A stretch of 52,927 nt of DNA from Bacterioplanes sp. (GCA_014859445.1 JACUUC010000021.1:1-52927); one strand, 5' to 3'. Shown: positions 1-7,821, counted from the first letter of the stretch. The notes: generated from the letters alone by a model not told the origin. Numbers and translations: made by a program.

Positions 1-224
1 GTTGACGATGGCCGTATTATCGCTGATTTCGGGAATTATTCAGAGTCTCCCTAAAGAAGGAAAAAATACGCCGTCGTATTTATCAAAATCGTGCTGAGGC
101 TAAGCAGGCCGTGTTTCACTATATTGAGATGGTTTACAATCCCACTCGCCGTCACACCAAAAATGGTAGGATGTCACCAAACAACTTTGAGCGTGAATAT
201 TTTAAACAGGTAGAAGGTGTCTAG
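1..224 (+). pseudogene. IS3-family transposase (orfB) remnant, C-terminal end
   Basis: From about position 54 to the TAG at 222-224 the reading frame gives the typical end of an IS3-group DDE transposase: KKEKIRRRIYQ, then a segment with YIEMVYNPTRRH, then NGRMSPNNFE. Upstream the match continues only in a different frame (GNYSES at about 31-48, resembling the conserved GN...SES stretch), and that frame stops at 52-54. The copy therefore carries an internal deletion and frameshift as well as being cut by the window edge. It cannot make an active transposase as seen. It marks the start of the mobile, decayed region that runs to the integrase. Confidence 0.8.
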
Positions 225-271
225 AAAAATCAGGCCTTACCAGACCGAAGCAGCAAAAAGGATACACAGTA

Positions 272-1273
272 ATGGCATACCAACCGCCTTTTACTATTAC
301 CACCGATATTTTGAACTTGGTTGCGCAAATCAGCCAGCAGGTGGGTGAGCTAAACGCCAGCCAGCTTAATGCCTCGCCGCAACTGCGCAAGCAAAACCGC
401 ATTAAAACCATTACCGGTACGCTGGCGATTGAAGGCAATACCTTAACCGAAGAGCAGATCACGGCCATTGTTGAGGGTAAATCGGTGCTAGGCAGCGTGC
501 GCGAGCTAGCCGAGGTAAAAGGTGCTATTGCCGCTTATGATGCACTGCCTGCATTCACACCCAGCGCCATTGACGATTTACTCACGGCTCACGGTTTAAT
601 GCTGTCAGATATTCTTGTGAATGCCGGTGAGTTTCGCTGTAAAGGCGTGGGTATCCATAAAGGTGGTGTGGTGCACCATGTTGCGCCGCCTGCGCATCAG
701 GTATCCGGTTTAATGGCCGATTTGATCCAATGGCTTAAGCAAACAAAAGATCACCCATTGATCGCCAGTTGTGTATTTCATTATGAATTTGAGTTTATTC
801 ACCCCTTTGCCGATGGTAACGGACGAATGGGGCGGTTATGGCAAACGCTGATTTTATCCAAGTGGCATCCGTTATTTTTATCCTTGCCGCTAGAAAGTGT
901 GATTAAAGATCACCAGCAAGCGTATTATCACGCTCTAGAGCAGGCGGATAACCAAGCGGATAGCACGCCGTTTATTCATTTTATGTTGTCGGTTATTCAG
1001 CAAACACTAGCGCAAAACGCCTCGGTAAACGCCCCTCTAAAAGAGGGCCAAAATGCCCCTGTAAATGCTCATGTCAGTTTAACGGGCCTTAAAACGCCTG
1101 AGGCTATTTTAGCATTGCTGAGTAGCACGCCTGAGCTGACCCGACAACAACTCTCTGACGCGTTGAATAAAGACGTTAGAACCATTGGTCGTGCCATTAG
1201 TAAACTACAAAAAGAAGGCAGGTTAACTCGGGTCGGTTCAGATAAAACCGGCCATTGGCAAGTCACTGAATAA
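272..1273 (+). CDS. Fic-domain protein (predicted AMP transferase) with winged-helix C-terminus
   Basis: The 333-aa product has the complete Fic core HPFADGNGRMGR at residues 177-188, with catalytic His177 and the anion-binding GNGR loop. Near the N-terminus, residues 50-55 (TLAIEG) fit the (S/T)xxxE(G/N) inhibitory helix, so this is a class II, self-inhibited Fic protein. Fic enzymes usually transfer AMP from ATP to a hydroxyl on a target protein. After a short spacer (about 245-275), residues 280-333 look like a winged helix-turn-helix (TRQQLSDAL, then RTIGRAISKLQKEGRL), as in other long Fic proteins. ATG 272 has AAGGA about 10 bases upstream. It lies directly upstream of an hsdR remnant; Fic genes are often found inside type I restriction loci. 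The target is unknown. The frame is intact although its neighbours are broken. Confidence 0.88.
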   Translation: MAYQPPFTITTDILNLVAQISQQVGELNASQLNASPQLRKQNRIKTITGTLAIEGNTLTEEQITAIVEGKSVLGSVRELAEVKGAIAAYDALPAFTPSAIDDLLTAHGLMLSDILVNAGEFRCKGVGIHKGGVVHHVAPPAHQVSGLMADLIQWLKQTKDHPLIASCVFHYEFEFIHPFADGNGRMGRLWQTLILSKWHPLFLSLPLESVIKDHQQAYYHALEQADNQADSTPFIHFMLSVIQQTLAQNASVNAPLKEGQNAPVNAHVSLTGLKTPEAILALLSSTPELTRQQLSDALNKDVRTIGRAISKLQKEGRLTRVGSDKTGHWQVTE

Positions 1274-1335
1274 TGCGACGTCGTGGCTATTTCCATATTG
1301 GAAAACACCACGGCTAACGAAAAGGATGTAAGCGA

Positions 1336-1476
1336 ATGACAACGTATAAAACGGTTGCTGAATCAAAAAACTTTATTGTCTTAGATAAATTCACCAAAGA
1401 CTGGAAGGTGACTGAGAGCTTTTAAAGTGAAGCCGATCTGGAACGTGAGCGAGTTATTGTCAATTCTGGTGTATGA
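1336..1476 (+). pseudogene. hsdR: Type I restriction subunit R (hsdR) remnant, N-terminus only
   Basis: ATG 1336 opens a frame beginning MTTYKTVAESKNFIVLDKF and continuing TKDWKVTESF. This resembles the N-terminus of one group of HsdR restriction subunits. A TAA at 1423-1425 interrupts it, yet the same frame continues with SEADLERER, matching the conserved SEADLEREL stretch that normally follows. It then ends at TGA 1474-1476. The nuclease and helicase domains (about 1000 aa) are absent. GGATG lies about 10 bases before the start. The gene is dead and implies that a type I restriction-modification locus, with the upstream Fic gene as a passenger, once stood here. Assignment rests on remembered family sequence. 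Confidence 0.6.
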
Positions 1477-1971
1477 CCATCAGGCAGAGTTCCTTAGGAT
1501 GCCCTCGGCTCTCATAGACCATGATTAGCGCCACAGAAGACGTGGCTAATGAAATTGAAACGCAGGTCGAAAACAATATACGTTCCTCTGCAAAATTGCG
1601 TACACTGATTGAGACGTACTATGACAACATTATCGAGCAGGCGAACCGACGCAGGGCAGCATGTTCGGCCCCGTCGATGTTAGCTTGCGCTCATTCGTAG
1701 GATTATCCGATGACAACCAACAAGCAAATGCAGAACAAGCTAGACCTGATACGCAACAGCCACAAGCAGTTGAAAGCGGAGAAAGCGGACGTGGTAATCG
1801 AGGGGAACAAGGAACCCAAGCAAAAGCTGATGAATCCACGCGACCCGAACAAGACCTACTAAGCGACTACACAGAGCAAGACTTGGCGGTAGCGGAGTAG
1901 CGGTAAGAGCCCAACCGCAAGTCGACACAGGTGCCGATGCTCGATTATGAAAACAGGAGAAATGTTGGAGG
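1477..1971. other. Degenerate island DNA without a convincing gene
   Basis: Short frames exist but none looks functional. One stretch at about 1530-1680 reads EDVANEIETQVENNIRSS and then LIETYYDNIIEQA before stopping, and a frame at 1661-1900 begins MFGPVDVSLRSFVGL before turning into a biased Q/E/G-rich run. Both could be scraps of the lost restriction locus, since SLRSFVGL resembles a motif near the HsdR C-terminus, but the matches are too short to name. No start with a good ribosome-binding site was seen. Confidence 0.4.
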
Positions 1972-2391
1972 TTGCTCTGGAGCAGGGAGACCGTCCCTGC
2001 TACACCCGCCGTCGCAGATGCCTCATTTGCTGAACTCGATCAAACAAAGGACGGTGATCGAGTCACGATGTCTCAGGGCCAGAGCATATCTAACGACTCC
2101 CGGGCCAAGGCGTCTGACGATTCCGGCAACCGTCGCTCATTTGTTGAACCATCACCTGACAAGGCCGGAGGTGAGGCCACAAACCCATCGAGCAAAAAGA
2201 GTGTAGCTGACCTTGGCAGATATTCGCAACTAGCTCTCAACACAGCAGGAAGTTCTTTCATGAGTATTGGCGCATCTTGTCGCCCTCTGAAAAAGAATCA
2301 CGGTTATGAAATAGTTAAGGCAAAGATACCGGAATTTGTCTCTGAGCTATGCGACGTACTAGAAGCGGCTGCCGGTGATTTGAATTCTTGA
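1972..2391 (+). CDS. Hypothetical protein, doubtful
   Basis: An open frame of 139 codons starts at an internal ATG with no clear ribosome-binding site. Its first 90 residues are rich in S, D, A and K and look unstructured. The last 35 (around KAKIPEFVSELCDVLEAA) could form a helix. No family is recognised. It ends 12 bases before the convergent integrase stop. It may be a chance frame, or the tail of a gene disrupted upstream, since the same frame is open for a short distance before the ATG. No function is proposed. Confidence 0.25.
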   Translation: MLWSRETVPATPAVADASFAELDQTKDGDRVTMSQGQSISNDSRAKASDDSGNRRSFVEPSPDKAGGEATNPSSKKSVADLGRYSQLALNTAGSSFMSIGASCRPLKKNHGYEIVKAKIPEFVSELCDVLEAAAGDLNS

Positions 2392-2403
2392 ATGGATGAA
2401 GTA

Positions 2404-3594
2404 TTAGTCTGTGTGAAACGCATTCACAAAGTCTCCCCAATCCTGCTTGAGATCTGCTCGCTTAGCGAGCAGATCCCCTCGTCTGTATGCCGCTTCTACC
2501 TTGTTGTCGATGGTGTGGGCCAGTGCCATTTCGGCAACATCCCGTGGGTGGTTTGATACTTCACCAGCCCAATCCCTGAATGTCGATCGGAAGCCATGGG
2601 GCACATATTCACCTAGCTCGCTGTTTTTGTGGTATCCGAGCTTTCTCATGAAGGTGATGAGGGACATATTGGATAGCGGTGAGTTCTCTTTTGCCCCAGG
2701 GAATAGGTAGTTACATCCAGCGATGCGAGGCAATTCTTGTAGTAAATGAATGGCCTGCTTAGGTAGCGGGCCCCGGTGTTCTTTTTTTGCTTTCATTCTT
2801 TCGGCTGGGATCACCCAAAGTTTGTCTTCTAACGATATTTCATCCCAGGTAGCATTTAGCACTTCTGAGGTGCGTGTTGCTGTCAGGATCAGAAAGCGCA
2901 GTGCCTTCGATGATGTCGAATTCATGCTGTTCAGCTGTTTCCAGAACGCAGCAATGTCTTTGTAAGGCATGGCTGGGTGGTTTCTTCGCTTCTGGATGCT
3001 GGTTGGCTTAGGAAGGATAGTATCCAGGTGGCCTTGCCATCTTGCAGGGTTAGCAGGTTCACGATATTTGCGCGCAGCTGTATAATCAAGAATCTTAGCG
3101 ATTCGTGTTTGCATTCGCTTGGCTGTCTCATTTTTGTCGTACCAGATCGGTTCCAGCACTTTCAAAATATCTTCTACGGTGATTATGGATACCAGTTTGG
3201 TGCCAATAACCGGATAGGCGTAAGTGGTTAGGGTGTTGGTCAACTGGCTGACGTGCTTATCGTTGCTCCAGGCGTGTTTGTTTGCTTCAATGAAGGCTGA
3301 TGCACACTCTTTGAAGGTTGGGGTTTGGCTGACGCTCTGGTTCTTAAATTCAATGGGATCTTGTCCGACATAGACCTTTTGCCGGCACTCCAGGGCAACT
3401 TGCCGTGCGGTTTCAAGTGATACGGTCGGGTAGGGGCCAAGTCCCATTTCCCTGCGTTTGCCATTAATGGTGAAGCGGAAGACCCATTTTTTGGCTCCGG
3501 TTGCGGATACGACAAGACGAAGACCTCCGCCATCTTCGTATTTACCTTTCGTTGCTGTAGCGACTTTACGGGGTGAAAGCTTGTGAATGGCCAT
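2404..3594 (-). CDS. int: Tyrosine recombinase (P4/CP4-type island integrase)
   Basis: This 396-aa protein has the layout of P4-like integrases: an N-terminal DUF4102-type arm-binding domain (about 1-85, with GGGLRLVV and GLGPYPTVSL), a core-binding SAM-like domain (about 95-180) and the catalytic domain. The catalytic residues are visible: Arg241 (TATRTSEVL), the HGFR box with His333 and Arg336, His360, and the nucleophile Tyr370 in EAAYRRGD. Such enzymes insert islands at the 3' ends of tRNA genes. The gene reads leftward into the island, and its 5' side faces a 15-17 bp tRNA-Ser-like end at 3733-3749, the likely attR. The frame is complete, so the enzyme could still be active even though the cargo is decayed. 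Confidence 0.93.
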   Translation of the reverse strand: MAIHKLSPRKVATATKGKYEDGGGLRLVVSATGAKKWVFRFTINGKRREMGLGPYPTVSLETARQVALECRQKVYVGQDPIEFKNQSVSQTPTFKECASAFIEANKHAWSNDKHVSQLTNTLTTYAYPVIGTKLVSIITVEDILKVLEPIWYDKNETAKRMQTRIAKILDYTAARKYREPANPARWQGHLDTILPKPTSIQKRRNHPAMPYKDIAAFWKQLNSMNSTSSKALRFLILTATRTSEVLNATWDEISLEDKLWVIPAERMKAKKEHRGPLPKQAIHLLQELPRIAGCNYLFPGAKENSPLSNMSLITFMRKLGYHKNSELGEYVPHGFRSTFRDWAGEVSNHPRDVAEMALAHTIDNKVEAAYRRGDLLAKRADLKQDWGDFVNAFHTD

Positions 3595-3732
3595 AGGTAC
3601 TCCGCCAAATAAAATGATCCCCCAATCAGTCCCCCTTTGTGTCTGGATTGGGTCGGATCTCTATGGACTGGAAAGCTTTGATATTCAAGGGGTTACAGGA
3701 TTATGTCGGACAACCTGGGATTCTATATAAAC
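3595..3732. other. Island-end region upstream of the integrase
   Basis: No gene was found here. It holds the integrase 5' region and should contain its promoter and the arm sites bound by the integrase and accessory proteins. I could not pick out repeats with confidence. With the att site, terminator and gltX promoter it makes up the gap between int and gltX. Confidence 0.35.
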
Positions 3733-3749
3733 GGACTCCCTCACCGCCA
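3733..3749 (+). repeat. Candidate attR: duplicated 3' end of a tRNA-Ser
   Basis: The bases GGACTCCCTCACCGCCA include CCTCACC-G-CCA. This is the 3' acceptor strand, discriminator and CCA of a bacterial tRNA-Ser, whose 5' strand would be GGTGAGG. No tRNA body precedes it: the bases just upstream (TATATAAAC) do not form a T-arm. P4-type integrases recombine at such tRNA ends and leave the short copy at one border. The intact tRNA-Ser should lie beyond the left edge of the window. Confidence 0.55.
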
Positions 3750-3758
3750 ATAATTCTT

Positions 3759-3787
3759 AAAAAGCCCTGATTTATCAGGGCTTTTTA
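3759..3787 (+). terminator. Orphan intrinsic terminator, probably of the lost tRNA-Ser
   Basis: A 12-bp stem (AAAAAGCCCTGA / TCAGGGCTTTTT) with a TTTA loop, flanked by A and T tracts, should work in both directions. It lies 9 bases after the candidate attR, where a tRNA gene would normally end, and no gene reads into it from the left. It now insulates gltX from the island. Confidence 0.75.
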
Positions 3788-3871
3788 TTTTCTTCATGTC
3801 CCGCAATTGCCCCTCCATTCGTTGGATGGGAATATCCGCAATAATAAACGCCGTGTCTTGTCATCGTATGG

Positions 3872-3900
3872 TTTAGTCATGCGCGTGATTCCTCTATAAT
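3872..3900 (+). promoter_or_regulatory. Putative sigma70 promoter of gltX
   Basis: A perfect TATAAT at 3895-3900 lies 35 bases before the gltX start. A weak -35 (TTTAGT, 3872-3877) precedes it at 17 bp. The GC-rich CGCG right after the -10 resembles stringently controlled promoters. Confidence 0.5.
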
Positions 3901-3934
3901 CGCGAACACTTTTGATCTGACTAGAGATTCCAAT

Positions 3935-5452
3935 ATGACGGTTCGTACTCGGGTTGCTCCTTCGCCCACTGGTGATCCTCACGTAGGCACAGCTTACATC
4001 GCGTTGTTTAATTTGGCCTTTGCCAAGCAACACGGTGGTGAATTTATTTTGCGTATCGAGGATACCGATCAGGTGCGCAGTACGGCCGAGTCAGAGCAAG
4101 CCATTTTAGACAGCTTACGTTGGCTGGGTATTGAGTGGAGTGAAGGCCCTGATGTGGGCGGTCAGCATGGGCCATACCGTCAAAGCGAACGCGGTGATAT
4201 CTATCAGCAGCACGTTCAGCAATTGTTGGATAAAGGTCATGCGTTCAAGTGTTATCGCACTACTGAAGAATTGGATACGTTGCGCAACGAGAAGCAAGCG
4301 TCCGGCAGCAGTGTGGCACTGAAACCCTCCGATTTGTTGTTGTCAGCCGAGGTGGTGGCAGAACGTGAGGCCGCTGGTGCGCCGTTTGTGGTGCGCATGA
4401 TGGTGCCAGAAGAGGGTGTTTGCGTTGTGAACGATATGCTGCGAGGTCCCATCGAGCTGGATTGGTCGCAAGTCGATGCCCAGGTATTAATGAAGTCGGA
4501 TGGCATGCCGACCTATCACTTGGCCAACGTGGTGGACGATCATCTGATGCAAATCACGCATGTGATTCGTGGCGAAGAGTGGATCAGCTCGGCACCGAAG
4601 CATCGCTTGTTGTATCAGTATTTTGGTTGGGATATGCCGCAGTTGTGTCACATGCCGTTGTTGCGTAATCCTGATAAAAGCAAGTTGAGTAAGCGCAAAA
4701 ACCCAACGTCCATCATGTTCTATGAGCGCATGGGTTTTATGCCGGAAGCGGTGTTGAATTATCTTGGCCGTATGGGCTGGTCAATGCCGGATGAGCGTGA
4801 GCAGTTTACGTTGGCGGATATGATCGCGCATTTTGATATTCAGCGTGTGTCACTCGGTGGCCCTGTGTTTGATGTGGAAAAAATGCGTTGGTTAAACAGT
4901 GTGTGGCTGCGTCAGTTGAGTCATGATGACTTTGCGCAGCGCTATACCGCTTGGGGCTTAACTGGGCCGCGTTTGAAGCCATTAATTCCGCATTTGTTAC
5001 CCCGAGTCGAGGTATTCTCGGATGTAGCGCCATTGGCTCAGCATTTTCTAGGCGGCCTGTTGCCATTAACGGCTGAACAATTCGAGCACAAAGCGTTTGA
5101 TGACGAAAAAATGCAACTGACCTTACAGTTTGGTTTGTGGCAGTTGGAAGACATTCGTCATTGGCAGCGTGATGAAATTGAAGGTCGCTTGTTTGCGCTA
5201 GCGCAGCAATTGGAGCTGAAGGTTCGAGACTTTTTGTATCCGTTCTTTATGGCCATTGCGGGTACCTCATCCACCATTTCGGTATTGGATAGCATGGTGC
5301 TACTGGGGCCAGATATGACCCGTGCACGCATTCGTAACGCGTTGATGCTGTTCCCTGAGATGGGTAAGAAGCGCTTAAAGAAGGTCGAAAAAGACTATCA
5401 GTTGCATGCGCAAGCCATTCAGCAAAAATTAGCGGAAACAAAAGCTGAGTAA
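3935..5452 (+). CDS. gltX: Glutamate--tRNA ligase
   Basis: GltX joins glutamate to tRNA-Glu in the cytoplasm using ATP. The class I signatures are clear: [12 protein letters not shown] at 9-20 (HIGH equivalent H16-VGT), the IEDTDQ segment, and KLSKR at 250-254 (KMSKS equivalent). The C-terminal anticodon-binding domain fills the last 170 residues. At 505 aa it is slightly longer than the usual 470-495. Only a weak ribosome-binding site precedes ATG 3935, but homology begins at once ([13 protein letters not shown]). Downstream are tRNA-Ala and tRNA-Glu, so the enzyme gene neighbours its own substrate, as in Pseudomonas. A separate glnS lies at 39741, so Gln-tRNA need not be made by amidation. 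Confidence 0.97.
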   Translation: MTVRTRVAPSPTGDPHVGTAYIALFNLAFAKQHGGEFILRIEDTDQVRSTAESEQAILDSLRWLGIEWSEGPDVGGQHGPYRQSERGDIYQQHVQQLLDKGHAFKCYRTTEELDTLRNEKQASGSSVALKPSDLLLSAEVVAEREAAGAPFVVRMMVPEEGVCVVNDMLRGPIELDWSQVDAQVLMKSDGMPTYHLANVVDDHLMQITHVIRGEEWISSAPKHRLLYQYFGWDMPQLCHMPLLRNPDKSKLSKRKNPTSIMFYERMGFMPEAVLNYLGRMGWSMPDEREQFTLADMIAHFDIQRVSLGGPVFDVEKMRWLNSVWLRQLSHDDFAQRYTAWGLTGPRLKPLIPHLLPRVEVFSDVAPLAQHFLGGLLPLTAEQFEHKAFDDEKMQLTLQFGLWQLEDIRHWQRDEIEGRLFALAQQLELKVRDFLYPFFMAIAGTSSTISVLDSMVLLGPDMTRARIRNALMLFPEMGKKRLKKVEKDYQLHAQAIQQKLAETKAE

Positions 5453-5486
5453 ATTGGCTCGGTGTGTCTTTGCTTGAAACATCATG

Positions 5487-5522
5487 AATCCATGGTTGGC
5501 GACAGCGAACCATGGATTTTTT
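5487..5522 (+). terminator. Intrinsic terminator of gltX
   Basis: An 11-bp stem AATCCATGGTT / AACCATGGATT with a 10-base loop is followed by a run of T. It lies about 35 bases after the gltX stop. Confidence 0.8.
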
Positions 5523-5571
5523 GCAAAAGCCGTTAAGTTGTTGTTTTAGAGAATTTTTTTAAAAAAAGTGT

Positions 5572-5600
5572 TTGACAGAAAACGGTGTGCTCAGTAAGAT
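5572..5600 (+). promoter_or_regulatory. Strong sigma70 promoter of the tRNA-Ala/tRNA-Glu operon
   Basis: Consensus TTGACA (5572-5577), an exact 17-bp spacer and TAAGAT (5595-5600), preceded by an A/T-rich tract at 5551-5567 that could act as an UP element. The GC-rich discriminator (GCGAACACG) suits stringent control of stable RNA. The tRNA begins 19 bases downstream. Confidence 0.8.
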
Positions 5601-5618
5601 GCGAACACGTTTTGAGAC

Positions 5619-5694
5619 GGGGCCTTAGCTCAGCTGGGAGAGCGCAACACTGGCAGTGTTGAGGTCAGCGGTTCGATCCCGCTAGGCTCCACCA
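5619..5694 (+). tRNA. tRNA-Ala (GGC)
   Basis: A 76-nt cloverleaf. The acceptor stem GGGGCCT pairs with AGGCTCC (one G-U). The D-loop has TAGCTCAGCTGGGAGAGC, the anticodon GGC is at 5652-5654, the T-loop is GTTCGATCC, and CCA is encoded. It is first in a two-tRNA operon with tRNA-Glu. Confidence 0.97.
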
Positions 5695-5714
5695 AATCTC
5701 AAAGCAGTCCTTGT

Positions 5715-5790
5715 GTCCCCATCGTCTAGAGGCCTAGGACACCGCCCTTTCACGGCGGTAACAGGGGTTCGAATCCCCTTGGGGATGCCA
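5715..5790 (+). tRNA. tRNA-Glu (TTC)
   Basis: A 76-nt cloverleaf with the family's CCCTTTCACGG anticodon arm (anticodon TTC), GGTTCGAATCC T-arm and encoded CCA. The acceptor GTCCCCA faces TGGGGAT, so the terminal pair is G1-U72 rather than the G-C seen in E. coli. It lies 20 bases after tRNA-Ala and is probably co-transcribed. Confidence 0.97.
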
Positions 5791-5793
5791 CTT

Positions 5794-5817
5794 TTTAGCC
5801 ACTCGGCTAAATTTCTT
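5794..5817 (+). terminator. Intrinsic terminator after tRNA-Glu
   Basis: The stem TTTAGCC / GGCTAAA with loop ACTC, followed by TTTCTT, starts four bases after the tRNA CCA end. Confidence 0.65.
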
Positions 5818-5952
5818 GCATGTATCTATGCGTGATTTTTTTTCTAATCGTATTTTTTGAAATGACGTCGATGTCGTTGTTTATTTTACTTTCGACGCGA
5901 TTTTTTTGTGCGTAAACGCTACACTCAAATTTTTGCTGAGCGAGTCATTGTC

Positions 5953-6513
5953 ATGGTTCATTTACCGAATGTGGTTAAAGAAAAAGCCCGTGCCATTCAA
6001 TTGGTGGTGTTTGATGTGGATGGTGTGTTAACGGATGGCACACTGAGTTATTCCGCTTCGGGTGAGGAAGTGAAGCATTTCAATGTGAAAGATGGCGTAG
6101 GCATAAAGTTATTGGCTGAGTATGGTATTACGACGGCCATTATTTCGGCAAAATCGTCAGCACCATTGGCTCGTCGCGCAGCGGATTTGGGCATTGGTCA
6201 TTTCTTTCCAGGCAGTCATGATAAGTGGGCGGTGTTGTCTGAGTTGATGGATAAGTTGATGTTGGACAGTAACGAGGTGTGTTACGTCGGTGATGATGTG
6301 ATTGATTTGAAGGTCATGAAAAAAGTGGGTTTGAGCGTGTCACCACAGGATGCCTTCTGGTTAGTAAAAGACCATGCCGATGTCATTACCGATGCACTTG
6401 GTGGGCGCGGTGTGGCGCGCGAAGTGGCGGATATTATTCTTGGTAGTCGCATGCCATTGGATGAAGCGTATATTAAGGCCATGTTGCCAGAATTTGAAAC
6501 CGGAAAGCATTGA
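5953..6513 (+). CDS. kdsC: 3-deoxy-D-manno-octulosonate 8-phosphate phosphatase
   Basis: KdsC is a small HAD-type phosphatase that removes phosphate from Kdo-8-phosphate to give Kdo for the LPS inner core. The sequence shows DVDGVLTDG (HAD motif I with the nucleophile and acid Asp) and GDDVIDLKVM (motif IV). Motif II is unusual: IISAKSSAP, where most relatives have a Gly-Arg after the Ser. Length (186 aa) fits the family. ATG 5953 is preferred, with GAGCGAG upstream and the normal family N-terminus; an in-frame GTG at 5908 would add 15 residues but has no ribosome-binding site. kdsB follows 57 bases after the stop, so two steps of Kdo use are paired here. Confidence 0.92.
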   Translation: MVHLPNVVKEKARAIQLVVFDVDGVLTDGTLSYSASGEEVKHFNVKDGVGIKLLAEYGITTAIISAKSSAPLARRAADLGIGHFFPGSHDKWAVLSELMDKLMLDSNEVCYVGDDVIDLKVMKKVGLSVSPQDAFWLVKDHADVITDALGGRGVAREVADIILGSRMPLDEAYIKAMLPEFETGKH

Positions 6514-6570
6514 CGGGTTGGTTAATGTGGCTTGTTTTCTGATTGAAGAGGCGGTGTTTGAGTGAGTGTG

Positions 6571-7335
6571 ATGTCCGATTATAAAATTGTGATTCCCGCG
6601 CGTTATGCGTCCAGTCGTTTGCCAGGAAAGCCGTTGTTATCACTGGCCGGTAAGCCAATGATTCAGCATGTGTATGAACGTGCGCTGGAAGTGGGCGTGA
6701 ATGAGGTAGTGATTGCTACCGATGATGAGCGTATCCAGCGTGTTGCCGAGGCGTTTGGTGCCGAGGTGGTGATGACCTCGATTAACCATGAAAACGGCAC
6801 GGAGCGAATTGCTGAGGTGGCCGCCATTAAAGGTTGGTCTGCTGATACGGTCGTCGTTAATTTGCAGGGGGATGAGCCGCTCATTCCGCGGAGTTTGGTC
6901 GAGACAACGGCGGCCAGTTTGCTGAATTACCCTGAAGCGGGAATGAGCTCGGTGTGTACGCCATTGCATTCTGACCGTGATGCGTTTGATCCGAATGTGG
7001 TGAAAGTCGTGTTAGATCGACAGCAGTTCGCGATGTACTTTAGTCGTGCCACCATCCCTTGGGATCGTGACGGTTATCGTGATGGTGCGCAGCAGATGAC
7101 GACGAAAATCCCAGTGTATCGTCATATCGGTATGTACGGTTACCGCGTTTCATTTTTGCAAGATTATCAATCGATGGCGGTGTGTGCATTAGAGAGCACC
7201 GAATCGTTAGAGCAATTGCGCGCTTTGTGGTATGGCGTAAAAATTCATATGTCGATTATTGAACAAGCGCCGGGTCATGGTGTCGATACAGCGGAAGACA
7301 TTGCGCGGGTAGAAGCATTACTAGCCGCCATGTAA
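6571..7335 (+). CDS. kdsB: CMP-Kdo synthetase (3-deoxy-manno-octulosonate cytidylyltransferase)
   Basis: KdsB activates Kdo with CTP to give CMP-Kdo, the donor used to build the LPS inner core. Family signatures are present: IPARYASSRLPGKPL near the N-terminus (nucleotide binding), ENGTERIAE, and the metal-binding NLQGDEPLI. ATG 6571 gives the standard start MSDYKIVIPARYAS with GAGTGAG just upstream; a GTG at 6562 in the same frame would add three residues. Length is 254 aa, typical. In many relatives this gene sits between the trm112-like gene and the phosphatase downstream of lpxK. Here that place (36837-36845) is empty and the gene follows kdsC. Confidence 0.95.
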   Translation: MSDYKIVIPARYASSRLPGKPLLSLAGKPMIQHVYERALEVGVNEVVIATDDERIQRVAEAFGAEVVMTSINHENGTERIAEVAAIKGWSADTVVVNLQGDEPLIPRSLVETTAASLLNYPEAGMSSVCTPLHSDRDAFDPNVVKVVLDRQQFAMYFSRATIPWDRDGYRDGAQQMTTKIPVYRHIGMYGYRVSFLQDYQSMAVCALESTESLEQLRALWYGVKIHMSIIEQAPGHGVDTAEDIARVEALLAAM

Positions 7336-7371
7336 CTTGGGGATATGACACACGGAAGCAGGAGATGGGCT

Positions 7372-7821
7372 ATGTTGGCAAGTTGGTGGCGTGAACTGCC
7401 ATTATCGAATCGTTTTGGTTATGCAGGTTTGTTGCCTTTTTTGGCCATGGCGATCTTGGCGTTAGCGGGTTTTTCATGGGGTTACGACGGTTTTAAGGTC
7501 TACTCCATTGTTATCTTGGCCTTTATGGCTGGGGCATGCTGGGGCGTGGAGCAGGCACATCCTCATCGTATGGCCAAATTGCCTTTAACCGTATCGATTG
7601 CGGTGTCGCTAGTCGCACTGGGCGCGTACTTCTTACCGATGGTGTTTGCTTTGAGTGTGTTATTAGCGGGTTATTGGGTGTTGCTCTGGGTAGAGCGTGA
7701 TCCATTATTTCGTAGCGTTTACAGTGTGTCGTATCGCCACTTACGCTGGGTATTGAGTGGTGTGGTGACGCTATTGCATCTGCTGTTGCTGATACCTTTG
7801 CTGTCGATATCACAGGCGTAA
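7372..7821 (+). CDS. DUF3429-type inner-membrane protein
   Basis: A small hydrophobic protein of 149 aa with four to five predicted membrane helices: about FGYAGLLPFLAMAILALAGF, then YSIVILAFMAGACWGVEQA, two central segments, and a last one ending HLLLLIPLL. The YAGLLPF and AFMAGACWG motifs resemble the DUF3429 family, whose function is unknown to me. ATG 7372 has AGGAG seven bases upstream (7360-7364); an in-frame ATG at 7345 is possible. Its 3' end overlaps the convergent GNAT gene by 12 bases. Confidence 0.7.
   Translation: MLASWWRELPLSNRFGYAGLLPFLAMAILALAGFSWGYDGFKVYSIVILAFMAGACWGVEQAHPHRMAKLPLTVSIAVSLVALGAYFLPMVFALSVLLAGYWVLLWVERDPLFRSVYSVSYRHLRWVLSGVVTLLHLLLLIPLLSISQA

Noticed and set aside
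1711-1863. 51-codon frame beginning MTTNKQMQNKLDLIRNS
   Set aside because: Lysine/asparagine-rich with no ribosome-binding site or family match; overlaps another open frame in the decayed region.
5908-5952. GTG start at 5908 for kdsC, adding 15 residues
   Set aside because: No ribosome-binding site and the extra residues (RKRYTQIFAERVIV) are not family-like; ATG 5953 fits better.
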